Part shown: in pieces, positions 1 to 7,643 of the stretch | Position numbering within the stretch: position 1 is the stretch's first letter | How the letters are laid out: each line of letters starts with the position of its first letter | Assembly (NCBI RefSeq): GCF_021431965.1 | Contig: NZ_CP090370.1 | Location: forward strand, 744,001 to 808,000 | Origin: Erythrobacter sp. SDW2 | GTDB taxonomy: Bacteria > Pseudomonadota > Alphaproteobacteria > Sphingomonadales > Sphingomonadaceae | Direction of reading: 5' to 3' | Length of the DNA stretch: 64,000 bases | Program-made: the position numbers and the translations under genes | Notes under the pieces: model-generated | The model's database searches: none | The model's input: only the letters and a program-made list of their open reading frames with translations | Told to the model about the DNA's origin: nothing

Positions 1-98
1 AGGCACAATATGTCCGGGGCCTGCTCCGCCAGAAAGCGCTCGACAATCGGCATCCGCAGGCGGACCGAATTGATATTCCATGTCGTGACCGAAACCAT
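1..98 (-). CDS. xthA: Exodeoxyribonuclease III, N-terminal fragment (gene runs off the window)
   Basis: The first 32 codons are present, reading leftwards from an ATG at 96-98. The translation begins MVSVTTWNINSVRLRM, which is the typical start of exonuclease III/AP endonuclease: the WNINSVR strand carries the first metal-binding Asn of the fold. The enzyme removes nucleotides 3' to 5' and cleaves at abasic sites in base-excision repair in the cytoplasm. The remainder, including the catalytic Asp and His, lies outside the window, so integrity cannot be judged. In many alphaproteobacteria xthA directly follows lolA; here the alkaline phosphatase gene separates them. Confidence 0.85.
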   Translation of the reverse strand, partial: MVSVTTWNINSVRLRMPIVERFLAEQAPDILC

Positions 99-147
99 GG
101 CGCTGCCTTAGGTCGCACCATTGCCAGCGGCAAGGGAGGCTTTCGCG

Positions 148-165
148 CTTTCGCTTTCCTGTCAT
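148..165 (+). promoter_or_regulatory. Candidate PHO box upstream of alkaline phosphatase
   Basis: Two seven-base half-sites separated by four bases read CTTTCGC-TTTC-CTGTCAT. The second half is identical to the PhoB consensus CTGTCAT, the first matches only four of seven. The element ends 47 bases before the phosphatase start codon. The function of the downstream gene supports PhoB control; the weak upstream half lowers confidence. Confidence 0.45.
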
Positions 166-212
166 GTAAAGCCGCGATAGCAAGCGGCAACGAATTGACC
201 GGGAGACTTCGG

Positions 213-1676
213 ATGCGCCTGCCCAAACCCATCTTGCCGACTCCCATGCTGGTTGCCGCACTGGCCTTGCCGCTTGCCGCCTGCGGGGCGGCCTATGCCA
301 AGGACCCGGTGGAGAGCGTCGCCGCCGCGCCGGTGGCGAAGCAGGGCGCAAAGGAGAGCAAGGCCAGGAACGTCATCCTGTTCATTGGCGATGGGATGGG
401 AATTTCGACGGTCACCGCCGCACGCATCTATGCCGGGCAAAAACTGGGGCAGAGCGGCGAGGAATATGTCCTGCCGTTCGAGACCTTCGACCATGTGGCG
501 CTGGTCAAGACCTACAACACCAACGCCCAGGTGCCCGACAGCGCCGGAACGGCGAGTGCGATGAATACCGGGTTCAAGACCCAGATCGGCTTCCTCGGTA
601 TCGGTCCCGAGGCCAGGCGTGGCGACTGCCTCAGCGGCAAGCAGTACGAACAGGCGCTGTTGAGCGAACAGGCCAAGGCGCGTGGCCTCGCGCTCGGCAT
701 CGTCAGTACGGCGCGAATCACCCATGCGACCCCGGCGGCGGTCTATGCCCGCAGCACCGACCGGGACTGGGAATCGGATGCGGCCATCCCGGAACGCCAG
801 CGCGGCCTCGGGTGTGACGATATCGCTCAGCAGCTCGTGAACACGGATTTCGACGTGGCGCTGGGCGGCGGTCGCGCAGCCTTCTTCGGCTCGACCAAGG
901 GCGGCAGGCGGCTCGATGCGGGGGCGGACCTTCCTGCCGCGTGGCAGGCGCGCACCGGTGGCAGCTATGTCGAAAGCGCCAGCGCGATGATGGCCGCACC
1001 GATGGGCAAGCCGCTGCTGGGCATCTTCTCGCCCAGCCACATGGCCTACACCGTCGACCGCACGCCCGACAGCAGCGAGCCGACGCTGACCGACATGACC
1101 AGGGAAGCGGTCACGCGGCTGGGGCAGGATCCTGACGGCTACTACCTGATGGTCGAAAGCGGGCGGATCGACCATGGTCACCATGAAGGCAAAGCGGGTT
1201 ATGCGCTGGAGGAAGCCGTCGAGTTCGCCCGGGCGATACAGTGGGCGATCGACAACACCGATCCCGAGGAAACGCTGATTCTCGTCACCGCCGATCACAG
1301 CCACGTCTTCACCATCGCCGGCTATCCGCGCCGGGGGAACGACATCCTCGGGCTCGTCATCCCACCGGAGGGCGGGGGCGAGGACGGGGGCGATACCGAC
1401 GGCGGGCCGACCCTGGCGGCGGATGGCAAACCCTATACCACCCTGGGATATGCCAATGGGCCGGGAGCTGTGGCCATCGGCACCGAAGGCGGGCGGCCGG
1501 TTCCCGAAACCGGGGTCAGGGCCCGCCAGCAGGCGCTGGTACCGGGGGGATCGGAAACCCATGCCGGCGAGGATGTCGCGCTTTACGCCCGCGGCCCGGG
1601 GGCTGAACGGGTGCGCGGGGTGATCGAGCAGAACCTGATCTACCGCATCATCGTCGCCGCGCTCGGCTGGGAGTAA
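213..1676 (+). CDS. Alkaline phosphatase, lipoprotein (PhoA superfamily)
   Basis: The protein of 487 residues is a secreted phosphomonoesterase that frees inorganic phosphate from organic esters. A signal peptide ends in the lipobox LAAC (Cys24), which suggests anchoring to a membrane. Seen motifs are ILFIGDGMG (metal Asp60), PDSAGTASA with the probable nucleophile Ser110, GRIDHGHHEG and TADHSH, which hold the zinc and magnesium ligands. A Gly/Asp-rich insert follows IPPE near residue 385. The start at 213 was chosen because GGGAG lies seven bases upstream and because it begins the signal peptide; an in-frame TTG at 195 would add six residues. It stands alone, on the opposite strand to xthA and lolA, with a PHO-box-like site upstream, so induction by phosphate starvation is likely. 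Confidence 0.9.
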   Translation: MRLPKPILPTPMLVAALALPLAACGAAYAKDPVESVAAAPVAKQGAKESKARNVILFIGDGMGISTVTAARIYAGQKLGQSGEEYVLPFETFDHVALVKTYNTNAQVPDSAGTASAMNTGFKTQIGFLGIGPEARRGDCLSGKQYEQALLSEQAKARGLALGIVSTARITHATPAAVYARSTDRDWESDAAIPERQRGLGCDDIAQQLVNTDFDVALGGGRAAFFGSTKGGRRLDAGADLPAAWQARTGGSYVESASAMMAAPMGKPLLGIFSPSHMAYTVDRTPDSSEPTLTDMTREAVTRLGQDPDGYYLMVESGRIDHGHHEGKAGYALEEAVEFARAIQWAIDNTDPEETLILVTADHSHVFTIAGYPRRGNDILGLVIPPEGGGEDGGDTDGGPTLAADGKPYTTLGYANGPGAVAIGTEGGRPVPETGVRARQQALVPGGSETHAGEDVALYARGPGAERVRGVIEQNLIYRIIVAALGWE

Positions 1677-1744
1677 TCTGCCCCACGGACCGGCGACGGC
1701 GGCCTGCAAGCGCGTCGGAGGCGTGCGGAAAACCGATGGCGCAC

Positions 1745-1780
1745 AAAAAACCCCCGTGCCGGGGGCAAGTGGCACGAGGG
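1745..1780 (-). terminator. Rho-independent terminator (minus strand)
   Basis: On the minus strand CCCTCGTGCC pairs with GGCACGGGGG (10 bp, one G-U pair) around a ten-base loop and is followed at once by TTTTTT. This is a strong intrinsic terminator. It could end the probable small RNA starting near 1871, or a lolA transcript, but not the phosphatase, which runs the other way. Confidence 0.85.
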
Positions 1781-1871
1781 TTCCATGTGAGCGTTCGTCA
1801 CGCTGTTGTACAAGGGGACTTCGCGGAAGAACGAGGCAACAGGGGGGAAACCCGTCTTCCATCCGCCTTGT
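1745..1871 (-). ncRNA. Probable small RNA between phoA-like gene and lolA
   Basis: On the minus strand a TTGCCC (-35, 1901-1906) and a TAATCT (-10, 1878-1883) are spaced by exactly 17 bases, which predicts a start at about 1871. The RNA would open with ACAAGG, pairing with CCUUGU (bases 1810-1815) to close a 5' domain of about 60 nt. That domain also holds a GGAAGA/UCUUCC helix and a C6 run. A small AGCGU/ACGCU hairpin and the terminator hairpin with its U tract follow. The length is about 125 nt. No good reading frame is present. The alternative is that this is simply the structured 3' UTR of lolA, whose stop is 90 bases upstream of the predicted start. It does not look like 6S, 4.5S or tmRNA. 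Confidence 0.55.
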
Positions 1872-1960
1872 GCAACAAGATTACTGCTTCGCGCCTTTCA
1901 GGGCAATGAACGGTCTGTCACGCTTTGTCGCAACAGCCCGTCATTCCCCGGACGAAGCGT

Positions 1961-2632
1961 TTATCCCGGGCGACGGGTCGTCCGGCGCGGATCCTTGTAG
2001 GTGAAGGTCGAGTCGGACACAGCGACACCGTACCGGTGATTCGAGAGCCGCACCGTGGTGCGATTGTTCTGCGCATCGAGCGCCACCCAGTTGGTCAGCT
2101 GCCACCCGCCGGGTGCGCTGGCCTTCCTGGTGAAGATCAGCGTGATCACGCCGAACTCCGGCTTCTTGGGATCGCGCACTTCGACGCTCAGCACGCCCGC
2201 GGCGCTGGGCACCAGCTTGCCGTACCTCTTCACGTCGCGATTGGGGTCGAGCAGCGCCCCGAGCGGCGAATTGCCGATCGGCCAACGCTGGACCTGGTTG
2301 ACCTCGTAATCGATCAGCGTGAACGACTTGCCGTTCGAAACAAGCAGCAGGGGCACGCCCTTTTCATATTCGAAGCGGATCTTGCCCGGGCGCTTGAGCG
2401 TCATGGTGCCGCTGACGGTCTGGCCCTTGCGGTCGGTTTGGGTGAAGCTCGCCTTCATGGTGCTGATGCCGCGCAGCGCGGCGACGGCATCGTCGAGCGT
2501 GCCGGCCGACTGCGCATAGGCAGGCGTCGGCAAGGCGACCATCGAGGCGGGCAGGGCCGCCACGGCGAGGGTTGCAGCAAGCGCCGTGCCGGCCACAAGG
2601 CCGGGCGACGCGAGGCGGAATTTCTTGATCAT
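1961..2632 (-). CDS. lolA: Outer-membrane lipoprotein carrier LolA-like protein
   Basis: This 223-residue periplasmic protein has an N-terminal signal peptide (positive MIKKFR, then a hydrophobic stretch ending PAYAQ) and the LolA-type beta fold. It shows the MKASFTQTDRKGQ strand, RPGKIRFEYEKG and the following LLLVSNGKSFTLIDY. LolA accepts lipoproteins from the LolCDE complex and carries them across the periplasm. An ATG at 2641 lies nine bases upstream, but the GAAGG ribosome site sits only one base from it and ten from 2632, so 2632 is preferred. The C-terminus is basic (DPRRTTRRPG). It lies downstream of rpmG on the same strand, with 77 bases between them. Confidence 0.85.
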   Translation of the reverse strand: MIKKFRLASPGLVAGTALAATLAVAALPASMVALPTPAYAQSAGTLDDAVAALRGISTMKASFTQTDRKGQTVSGTMTLKRPGKIRFEYEKGVPLLLVSNGKSFTLIDYEVNQVQRWPIGNSPLGALLDPNRDVKRYGKLVPSAAGVLSVEVRDPKKPEFGVITLIFTRKASAPGGWQLTNWVALDAQNNRTTVRLSNHRYGVAVSDSTFTYKDPRRTTRRPG

Positions 2633-2709
2633 GGTGTTCATGCCTTCGTCTCTATCCACGAAGGGGTGAACTGTCACTGACGGAAGGTGGTTCCGACCGT
2701 TCAGGAAGC

Positions 2710-2877
2710 TTACTTGATCTTGGCTTCCTTGAACTCGACGTGCTTGCGCACGACCGGGTCGTACTTGCGGAAGGTCATCTTTTCGGTGATGTTCCGCGGA
2801 TTCTTCTTGGTGACGTAGTAGAAGCCCGTGTCTGCGGTCGAGACGAGCTTGATCTTGACGGTTGCGGGCTTCGCCAT
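2710..2877 (-). CDS. rpmG: 50S ribosomal protein L33
   Basis: A 55-codon gene reads [20 protein letters not shown] and continues through [31 protein letters not shown]. This is the Cys-free form of L33, a small basic protein of the large ribosomal subunit near the E site. The length is exactly what the family shows. AGGAA lies six bases before the ATG. The lack of the four zinc-binding cysteines marks it as the zinc-independent type usual in proteobacteria. It stands between arfB and lolA on the same strand. Confidence 0.95.
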   Translation of the reverse strand: MAKPATVKIKLVSTADTGFYYVTKKNPRNITEKMTFRKYDPVVRKHVEFKEAKIK

Positions 2878-3000
2878 GGTGCTTTCCTAAGAATCGTAAG
2901 GGGCCATATCGGCCAAAAAATACAGGCGGCGCGAGCCCGCACCGCCACATCGGGCGCGCAATTGGGCGATTCCCCCGTGAAAGTCAAGCCGGAACCGTGG

Positions 3001-3417
3001 CTACCAGTCCTTGGTGCTCGGCTTGCCGCGGTTGGCTTTGACCTCGCCGCGCACCTTCTTGGCTTTCAGCCGCTGGACCTTGCCAAGCCGGTTGACCCGG
3101 CTCTTGGCCCGCACCTTGGGCTGGCGGTGCGCCTCTTCGAGCAGGGTCTCGAGCTTCTCGCGGGCCAGTTGCCGGTTGGCCTCCTGCGTCCGGTGCTCGC
3201 GCGCGGTGATGAGCAGGTCGCCGGCCACCGTCAGCTTGCTGCCCGCCAGCGTGCGCAGGCGCGCAAACACCGGCGGGGGCAGCCGCAGGCGGTAGATATT
3301 GACCCTGAGCTGGACCTCGGTCGCGACCTTGTTGGCGTTCTGCCCGCCCGGCCCGGATCCGGCGAGGAAGCTCTCCTCCGCCAGGGCATGGGCGCGGGCG
3401 ATCAGGTCGCTATCCAT
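3001..3417 (-). CDS. arfB: Peptidyl-tRNA hydrolase ArfB (stalled-ribosome rescue)
   Basis: The 138-residue protein has a single release-factor catalytic domain with GSGPGGQNANK (GGQ at residues 24-26) followed by a long basic tail (AHRQPKVRAKSRVNR, KKVRGEVKANRGKP). This is the ArfB/YaeJ layout: the GGQ loop hydrolyses the peptidyl-tRNA while the tail enters the empty mRNA channel of a stalled ribosome. It lacks the codon-recognition domains of RF1/RF2. The start at 3417 overlaps the last eight bases of the upstream pseudouridine synthase gene, so the two are probably co-translated. Confidence 0.9.
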   Translation of the reverse strand: MDSDLIARAHALAEESFLAGSGPGGQNANKVATEVQLRVNIYRLRLPPPVFARLRTLAGSKLTVAGDLLITAREHRTQEANRQLAREKLETLLEEAHRQPKVRAKSRVNRLGKVQRLKAKKVRGEVKANRGKPSTKDW

Positions 3418-4075
3418 TGTCCGGCCCATCCGGCGCCCCGAGGGCCAGGAAATCGGCCGGCAGCGGCGCGGTGGCGACGACCGGCGGCTTGCCATCGCGC
3501 TCGACCGTCAGACCAGCGGCATGGAGCATGGTGCGCGGCCCGCTCGCGGCATCGCCGTAAACCGGATCGCCCAGCAGCGGCAGGCCGAGGCCCGAGGCGG
3601 CATGGACGCGGATCTGGTGGGTGCGGCCGGTTTCGGGCAGGAATTCGACCAGCGTGCCGCGTTCGAGCCGCTGGACTACGCGCCATCGCGTCAGCGAAGG
3701 CTTGCCCTTCTTCGCCGGGATCATGCGCCAGCCCTTCTCGGCGCTGCTGATCTTGCTCAGCGACAGCGCGATCTCGCCCTCATCGGCCTCGGGCACGCCC
3801 GCCACGATGCCGAGATAGCGCTTGGCAACTTTCCGCTCTTCGAACGCGCGGGCGAAGCGCGACAGCGCCTTGGGATTGCGCGCCAGCAGCAGGCAGCCGC
3901 TGGTGTCGGTGTCGATCCGGTGGACCGGCACCGGCGGCCTCTGGAAGCCGAGCTTGAGCATCTCGAGGTGGTTGGCGAGCGAAGGCCCGCCCTTGCGCGG
4001 CGGTTCGATCGGCAGGCCAGCGGGCTTGTCGATCACCAGCGCTTCGCCGTCTTCGAAGAGAATTGGGATTTCCAT
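3410..4075 (-). CDS. RluA-family pseudouridine synthase
   Basis: The 221-residue enzyme isomerises uridine to pseudouridine in rRNA or tRNA. The family motif HRIDTDTSG carries the catalytic Asp55, and GRTHQIRVH follows further on. There is no N-terminal S4 domain, which suggests an RluA- or TruC-like short form rather than RluC/RluD. The frame is open further upstream, but that extension translates a REP-like repeat (4083-4169), so the ATG at 4073-4075 is the sensible start. The gene overlaps arfB by eight bases. Confidence 0.85.
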   Translation of the reverse strand: MEIPILFEDGEALVIDKPAGLPIEPPRKGGPSLANHLEMLKLGFQRPPVPVHRIDTDTSGCLLLARNPKALSRFARAFEERKVAKRYLGIVAGVPEADEGEIALSLSKISSAEKGWRMIPAKKGKPSLTRWRVVQRLERGTLVEFLPETGRTHQIRVHAASGLGLPLLGDPVYGDAASGPRTMLHAAGLTVERDGKPPVVATAPLPADFLALGAPDGPDNG

Positions 4076-4082
4076 CAAAACT

Positions 4083-4169
4083 TCCGTTCGCCCTGAGCCT
4101 GTCGAAGGGCCGGCACCATATGCGCTGCAAACTCCGTGGCTGGGCTTCGACAAGCTCAGCCCGAACGGA
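4083..4169. repeat. REP/BIME-like inverted repeat, copy 1
   Basis: Two arms of about 25 bases face each other. The left reads TCCGTTCGCCCTGAGCCTGT then CGAAGG, and the right is its near-perfect reverse complement (CTTCGACAAGCTCAGCCCGA, ACGGA). The spacer of about 35 bases is not conserved. A second copy with the same arms lies at 40861-40945. The element sits between the pseudouridine synthase start and the pabB stop. Such elements are abundant in sphingomonad genomes. Confidence 0.9.
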
Positions 4170-4172
4170 CCT

Positions 4173-5975
4173 TTAGGTAAGAAGTTCTGCCTTCACCAGT
4201 CCGCGCACGGCATTGCCGAGGAAGAAGCCCTTTTCGAGATCGTCGATCCGGACCTCACCTTCGACCGCCGCCGCTTCGGCCAGCAGCGAAGCGCGCAGCA
4301 CCCCGGGCAGCAAGCCAAGCGAGGCGGACGGGGTAACCAGCACCCCGTCCTTCTCGACGAACAGGTTGGTGATGCAACCTTCGGTCAGCAGGCCATCGTC
4401 GCGCAGCAGCAGGCATTCGCCCGCCCCTGCCTCGCGCGCCACGGCCAGCGCCTCCTCGTAGAAACCCCGGTCGCTGGTCTTGTGTCGCAGCCGCCAGTCG
4501 CCGGCATCGACCGGCAGCGGCAGGATCGCGCATCGCACAGGCTCTGCCCACGGCTCGCCCGGCGGCGCGGCTTCCAGCGTCGTTGCCCCGCTGCGCGCGC
4601 AGGTCAGCCGCAGCCGGGCTGGCGCTTCGAGATCGAAGCATAGCGCCTGGATCGCGTTGCGCGCGGCGTGGCGATCGAAGGCAAATCCCAGTTCGCCCGC
4701 GCTCGCCTTCATCCGTTCGAGGTGGGCTTCAAGATAGGCTATGCCGGCTTCCGGATCGAATTTCATGGTCTCGATCAGGTGGAAGCCGGGCGCCGTGCGA
4801 TCCGGCCCGCTCGCCCGGGCAAAACCACCCTTGAGGATCGTCTCGCGCCATTCGGCCTTGGATTCGCTGTCGGCGACGATGGCGGATCCGACACCCAGCA
4901 CGGCCTTGCCGCGCTCGTTTTCGATCGGGGTCAGCCGCAGGGTGCGGATGGCGACGTTGAATGCCGCATCGCCGCTAGCATCTATGCGCCCGATCGCGCC
5001 GCAATATGGCCCGCGTGCATCGCGCTCCACCTCGTTGATCAGTTCCATCGCCCGGATCTTGGGCGCGCCGGTGATCGAGCCGCAGGGGAACAGCGCCCGC
5101 ACCAGGTCGAGCGCGCCCTTGCCCGGCTGCAACCGGGCGTGGACCGTGGTCACCATCTGGTGGACGGTGGGATAGCTTTCGACCGCAAACGGCCTTTCGA
5201 CCGACACGCTCCCTGCTTCGGCCACCCGGCTGAGATCGTTGCGCATCAAATCGACGATCATCAGGTTCTCGGCCTTGTCCTTCTCGCTGTGCTGCAAGTC
5301 GTCGCGCAGGGCGGCATCGGTCGCCGGGTCTGACGAACGGGGGCGGGTGCCCTTCATCGGCTTGGTCCGCGCTTCGCCCCCCTTGAGCGACACGAACAGC
5401 TCGGGCGAAAGGCTCAGCAACCAGTGCGCGCCGTCGAATATCATCCCGCCGTAGCCGGCCTGCGCCGCCCGCCGCAGCGCGGCATAGAGCGCCACCGGAT
5501 CGCCCGAGTATGCACCGGCGAGCGGCAGGGTGAGGTTGGCCTGGTAGATGTCGCCCGCGCGGATCGCCTCCTGCAAGGTGGAAAAAGCCGCGTCATAGGC
5601 GCCTTGCGAGACCTGCGGATCGAGCGGGCCGAGCGTTGCATTGCCCTGTGCCCGCGCGGCGAGCCAGCCGGGAACCTCGCCGGGTTCCAGCACTGTTTCG
5701 CTGGCAAACAGGCCCAGCCAGACCAGCGGTCCGGCTGCGCCCGTGCGCGCCGCAGCCAGCGGCGCCAGCTTCGGCTCGACGGCAAGGCCCGCTTCATAGG
5801 CGAGGTATCCGGCCAAGGTCCCGCCTTGCCCGGCCTGCGCCGCACGGGCCGCTTCCAGCACCGCCTCGACCGCTTCGGCCCGGTGGGCGATGAACACCGC
5901 CGAAGCACGTTCGTACAGATGGGCCTGCGCCGCGCCATCCGCACGCGCGTCGTCCAGCAGCACGAAGGGAGCCAT
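4173..5975 (-). CDS. pabB-pabC: Fused aminodeoxychorismate synthase component I / 4-amino-4-deoxychorismate lyase
   Basis: The roughly 600-residue protein joins two steps of p-aminobenzoate synthesis for folate. The first half (about residues 125-385) is a chorismate-binding domain with KPMKGTRPRS, whose Lys marks the PabB subgroup, and PCGSITGAPKIRAME. The second half (about 395-600) is a PLP-dependent class IV lyase with FHLIETM, the probable PLP Lys in RHKTSDRGFYEEAL, and LLTEGCITNLFVE. The glutaminase partner PabA is not nearby. The start is uncertain: ATGs at 5975 and 5996 and further upstream are all in frame and none has a well-placed ribosome site. 5975 begins the conserved sequence. 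Confidence 0.88.
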   Translation of the reverse strand: MAPFVLLDDARADGAAQAHLYERASAVFIAHRAEAVEAVLEAARAAQAGQGGTLAGYLAYEAGLAVEPKLAPLAAARTGAAGPLVWLGLFASETVLEPGEVPGWLAARAQGNATLGPLDPQVSQGAYDAAFSTLQEAIRAGDIYQANLTLPLAGAYSGDPVALYAALRRAAQAGYGGMIFDGAHWLLSLSPELFVSLKGGEARTKPMKGTRPRSSDPATDAALRDDLQHSEKDKAENLMIVDLMRNDLSRVAEAGSVSVERPFAVESYPTVHQMVTTVHARLQPGKGALDLVRALFPCGSITGAPKIRAMELINEVERDARGPYCGAIGRIDASGDAAFNVAIRTLRLTPIENERGKAVLGVGSAIVADSESKAEWRETILKGGFARASGPDRTAPGFHLIETMKFDPEAGIAYLEAHLERMKASAGELGFAFDRHAARNAIQALCFDLEAPARLRLTCARSGATTLEAAPPGEPWAEPVRCAILPLPVDAGDWRLRHKTSDRGFYEEALAVAREAGAGECLLLRDDGLLTEGCITNLFVEKDGVLVTPSASLGLLPGVLRASLLAEAAAVEGEVRIDDLEKGFFLGNAVRGLVKAELLT

Positions 5976-6104
5976 GGTTTGTCCAGCACCAGCCATCTTC
6001 CCCGCCATAGCCGAGGGCGCGCGAAATGGAACCGTGCTTGACCGCATGCCACTTCACGCGCCACAAACCGCCCAACGCATGAATCGCGGGGGTCTTACGT
6101 CGAC

Positions 6105-7631
6105 ATGAGCCAGATTTTCCTCGGCCTCGCAGCCAATGGCGAGAAGCAGCATCTCGATCTCGGCCGCGCCAATCGCCACGGGCTGATTGCCGGCGCGACC
6201 GGCACCGGCAAGACCGTGACGCTGCAGGGCCTCGCCGAAAGCTTCTCGGCCGAAGGTGTGCCGGTGTTTCTGGCCGACGTGAAAGGCGACCTGTCAGGTA
6301 TCTGCATGGCCGGATCGCCCCAGTTCAAGCATGCCGACAAGCTGGAAAGCCGGGCCAGGGAACTGGGCATGGACGACTATGCCTATTCCGACAATCCGGC
6401 GGTGTTCTGGGACCTTTACGGCGAACAGGGCCACCCGATCCGGACCACGGTATCGGAAATGGGGCCGCTGCTGCTGGCCCGCCTGCTCGATCTCAACGAA
6501 ACGCAGGAAGGCGTGCTGCAGATCGTCTTCCGTTATGCCGACGAGAACGGGCTGCTGCTGCTCGATTTCGGCGACCTGCAATCCCTGCTGCAATGGGCTT
6601 CGGAAAACTCGGGCGAACTGAGCGGCAAGTACGGCAATGTCACCAAGCCCACTGTCGGCACGATCCAACGCCAGCTGTTGAGCTTCGAGGCCCAAGGTGC
6701 TGACAAGTTCTTCGGCGAACCCGCGCTGGAGATCGACGATTTCCTCAAAGTCGACGAGCAGGGCCGCGGCTACATCAATATCCTCGCCGCCGACCAGCTG
6801 ATGCGCAGCCCCAAGCTTTATGCCACCTTCCTGCTCTGGCTGCTGGCCGAACTGTTCGAGTCGCTGCCCGAAGTCGGCGATCCGGACAAGCCCAGGCTGG
6901 TGTTCTTCTTCGACGAGGCGCACCTGCTGTTCGACGATGCGCCCAAGGCGCTGCAGGACAAGATCGAGCAGGTCGTCCGCCTGATCCGTTCCAAGGGTGT
7001 GGGCGTCTATTTCGTGACCCAGAACCCGATCGACATTCCGGAGGAGGTCGCCGGGCAGTTGGGCAACCGGGTGCAGCATGCGCTGCGGGCCTTCACCCCG
7101 CGCGACCAGCGGGCGATCAAGGCGGCGGCGGAAACCTTCCGCATCAATCCCGAGCTCGACGTCGAGAGCGTCATCACCGAACTGAAAACCGGCGAGGCGC
7201 TGGTTTCCACCCTGGACTCGGAAGGCGCTCCGACGGTGGTGCAACGCACGCTGATCAAACCGCCACGCAGCCGCCTGGGGCCGGTCACACCCAAGGAACG
7301 TGCCATCGTCCAGTCGATCAGCCCGGTCGACGGCAAATACGATTCCGCGGTCGATCGCGAGAGCGCCGAGGAAGTGCTCGCCGCCAAGGCCGCCGATGCG
7401 GCCGCGACCGCACAGGAAGTGGCGGAAAAGGGTGCCGAGGAAGTGGGCAAGCGCGAACGCAAGACACCCTCGATGTGGTCGAAGGCCGGCAAGGCCGCGG
7501 CGACCGCTGCCGCAGGGTCGCTGACCTCGATCGCGGTGGCGACGGTGCTGGGCAAGAAATCCAGTGCCAATCCGGTGCAGACCGGCGTGTCGGCCTTTGT
7601 CCGCAACATCATCGGCGGGCTGATGCGCTAG
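6105..7631 (+). CDS. HerA-like ATPase, DUF853 family
   Basis: The 508-residue protein has a Walker A GATGTGKT (residues 30-37), a Walker [14 protein letters not shown] and a later [11 protein letters not shown] sensor segment. This matches the DUF853 group of HerA/FtsK-type hexameric ATPases. The group is widespread in proteobacteria and its substrate is not established, though DNA processing is assumed from the HerA relationship. The C-terminal 120 residues are alanine-rich and low in complexity, and the last 40 look like a Gly-zipper ([16 protein letters not shown]). It is monocistronic and convergent with the histidine kinase, with 12 bases between their stops. Confidence 0.85.
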   Translation: MSQIFLGLAANGEKQHLDLGRANRHGLIAGATGTGKTVTLQGLAESFSAEGVPVFLADVKGDLSGICMAGSPQFKHADKLESRARELGMDDYAYSDNPAVFWDLYGEQGHPIRTTVSEMGPLLLARLLDLNETQEGVLQIVFRYADENGLLLLDFGDLQSLLQWASENSGELSGKYGNVTKPTVGTIQRQLLSFEAQGADKFFGEPALEIDDFLKVDEQGRGYINILAADQLMRSPKLYATFLLWLLAELFESLPEVGDPDKPRLVFFFDEAHLLFDDAPKALQDKIEQVVRLIRSKGVGVYFVTQNPIDIPEEVAGQLGNRVQHALRAFTPRDQRAIKAAAETFRINPELDVESVITELKTGEALVSTLDSEGAPTVVQRTLIKPPRSRLGPVTPKERAIVQSISPVDGKYDSAVDRESAEEVLAAKAADAAATAQEVAEKGAEEVGKRERKTPSMWSKAGKAAATAAAGSLTSIAVATVLGKKSSANPVQTGVSAFVRNIIGGLMR

Positions 7632-7643
7632 GTCAGGTGGGGA

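Noticed and set aside
162-1862. Long open frame of 566 codons on the minus strand
   Set aside because: It lies antisense to the alkaline phosphatase gene and shows no domain pattern; in GC-rich DNA such antisense frames are common.
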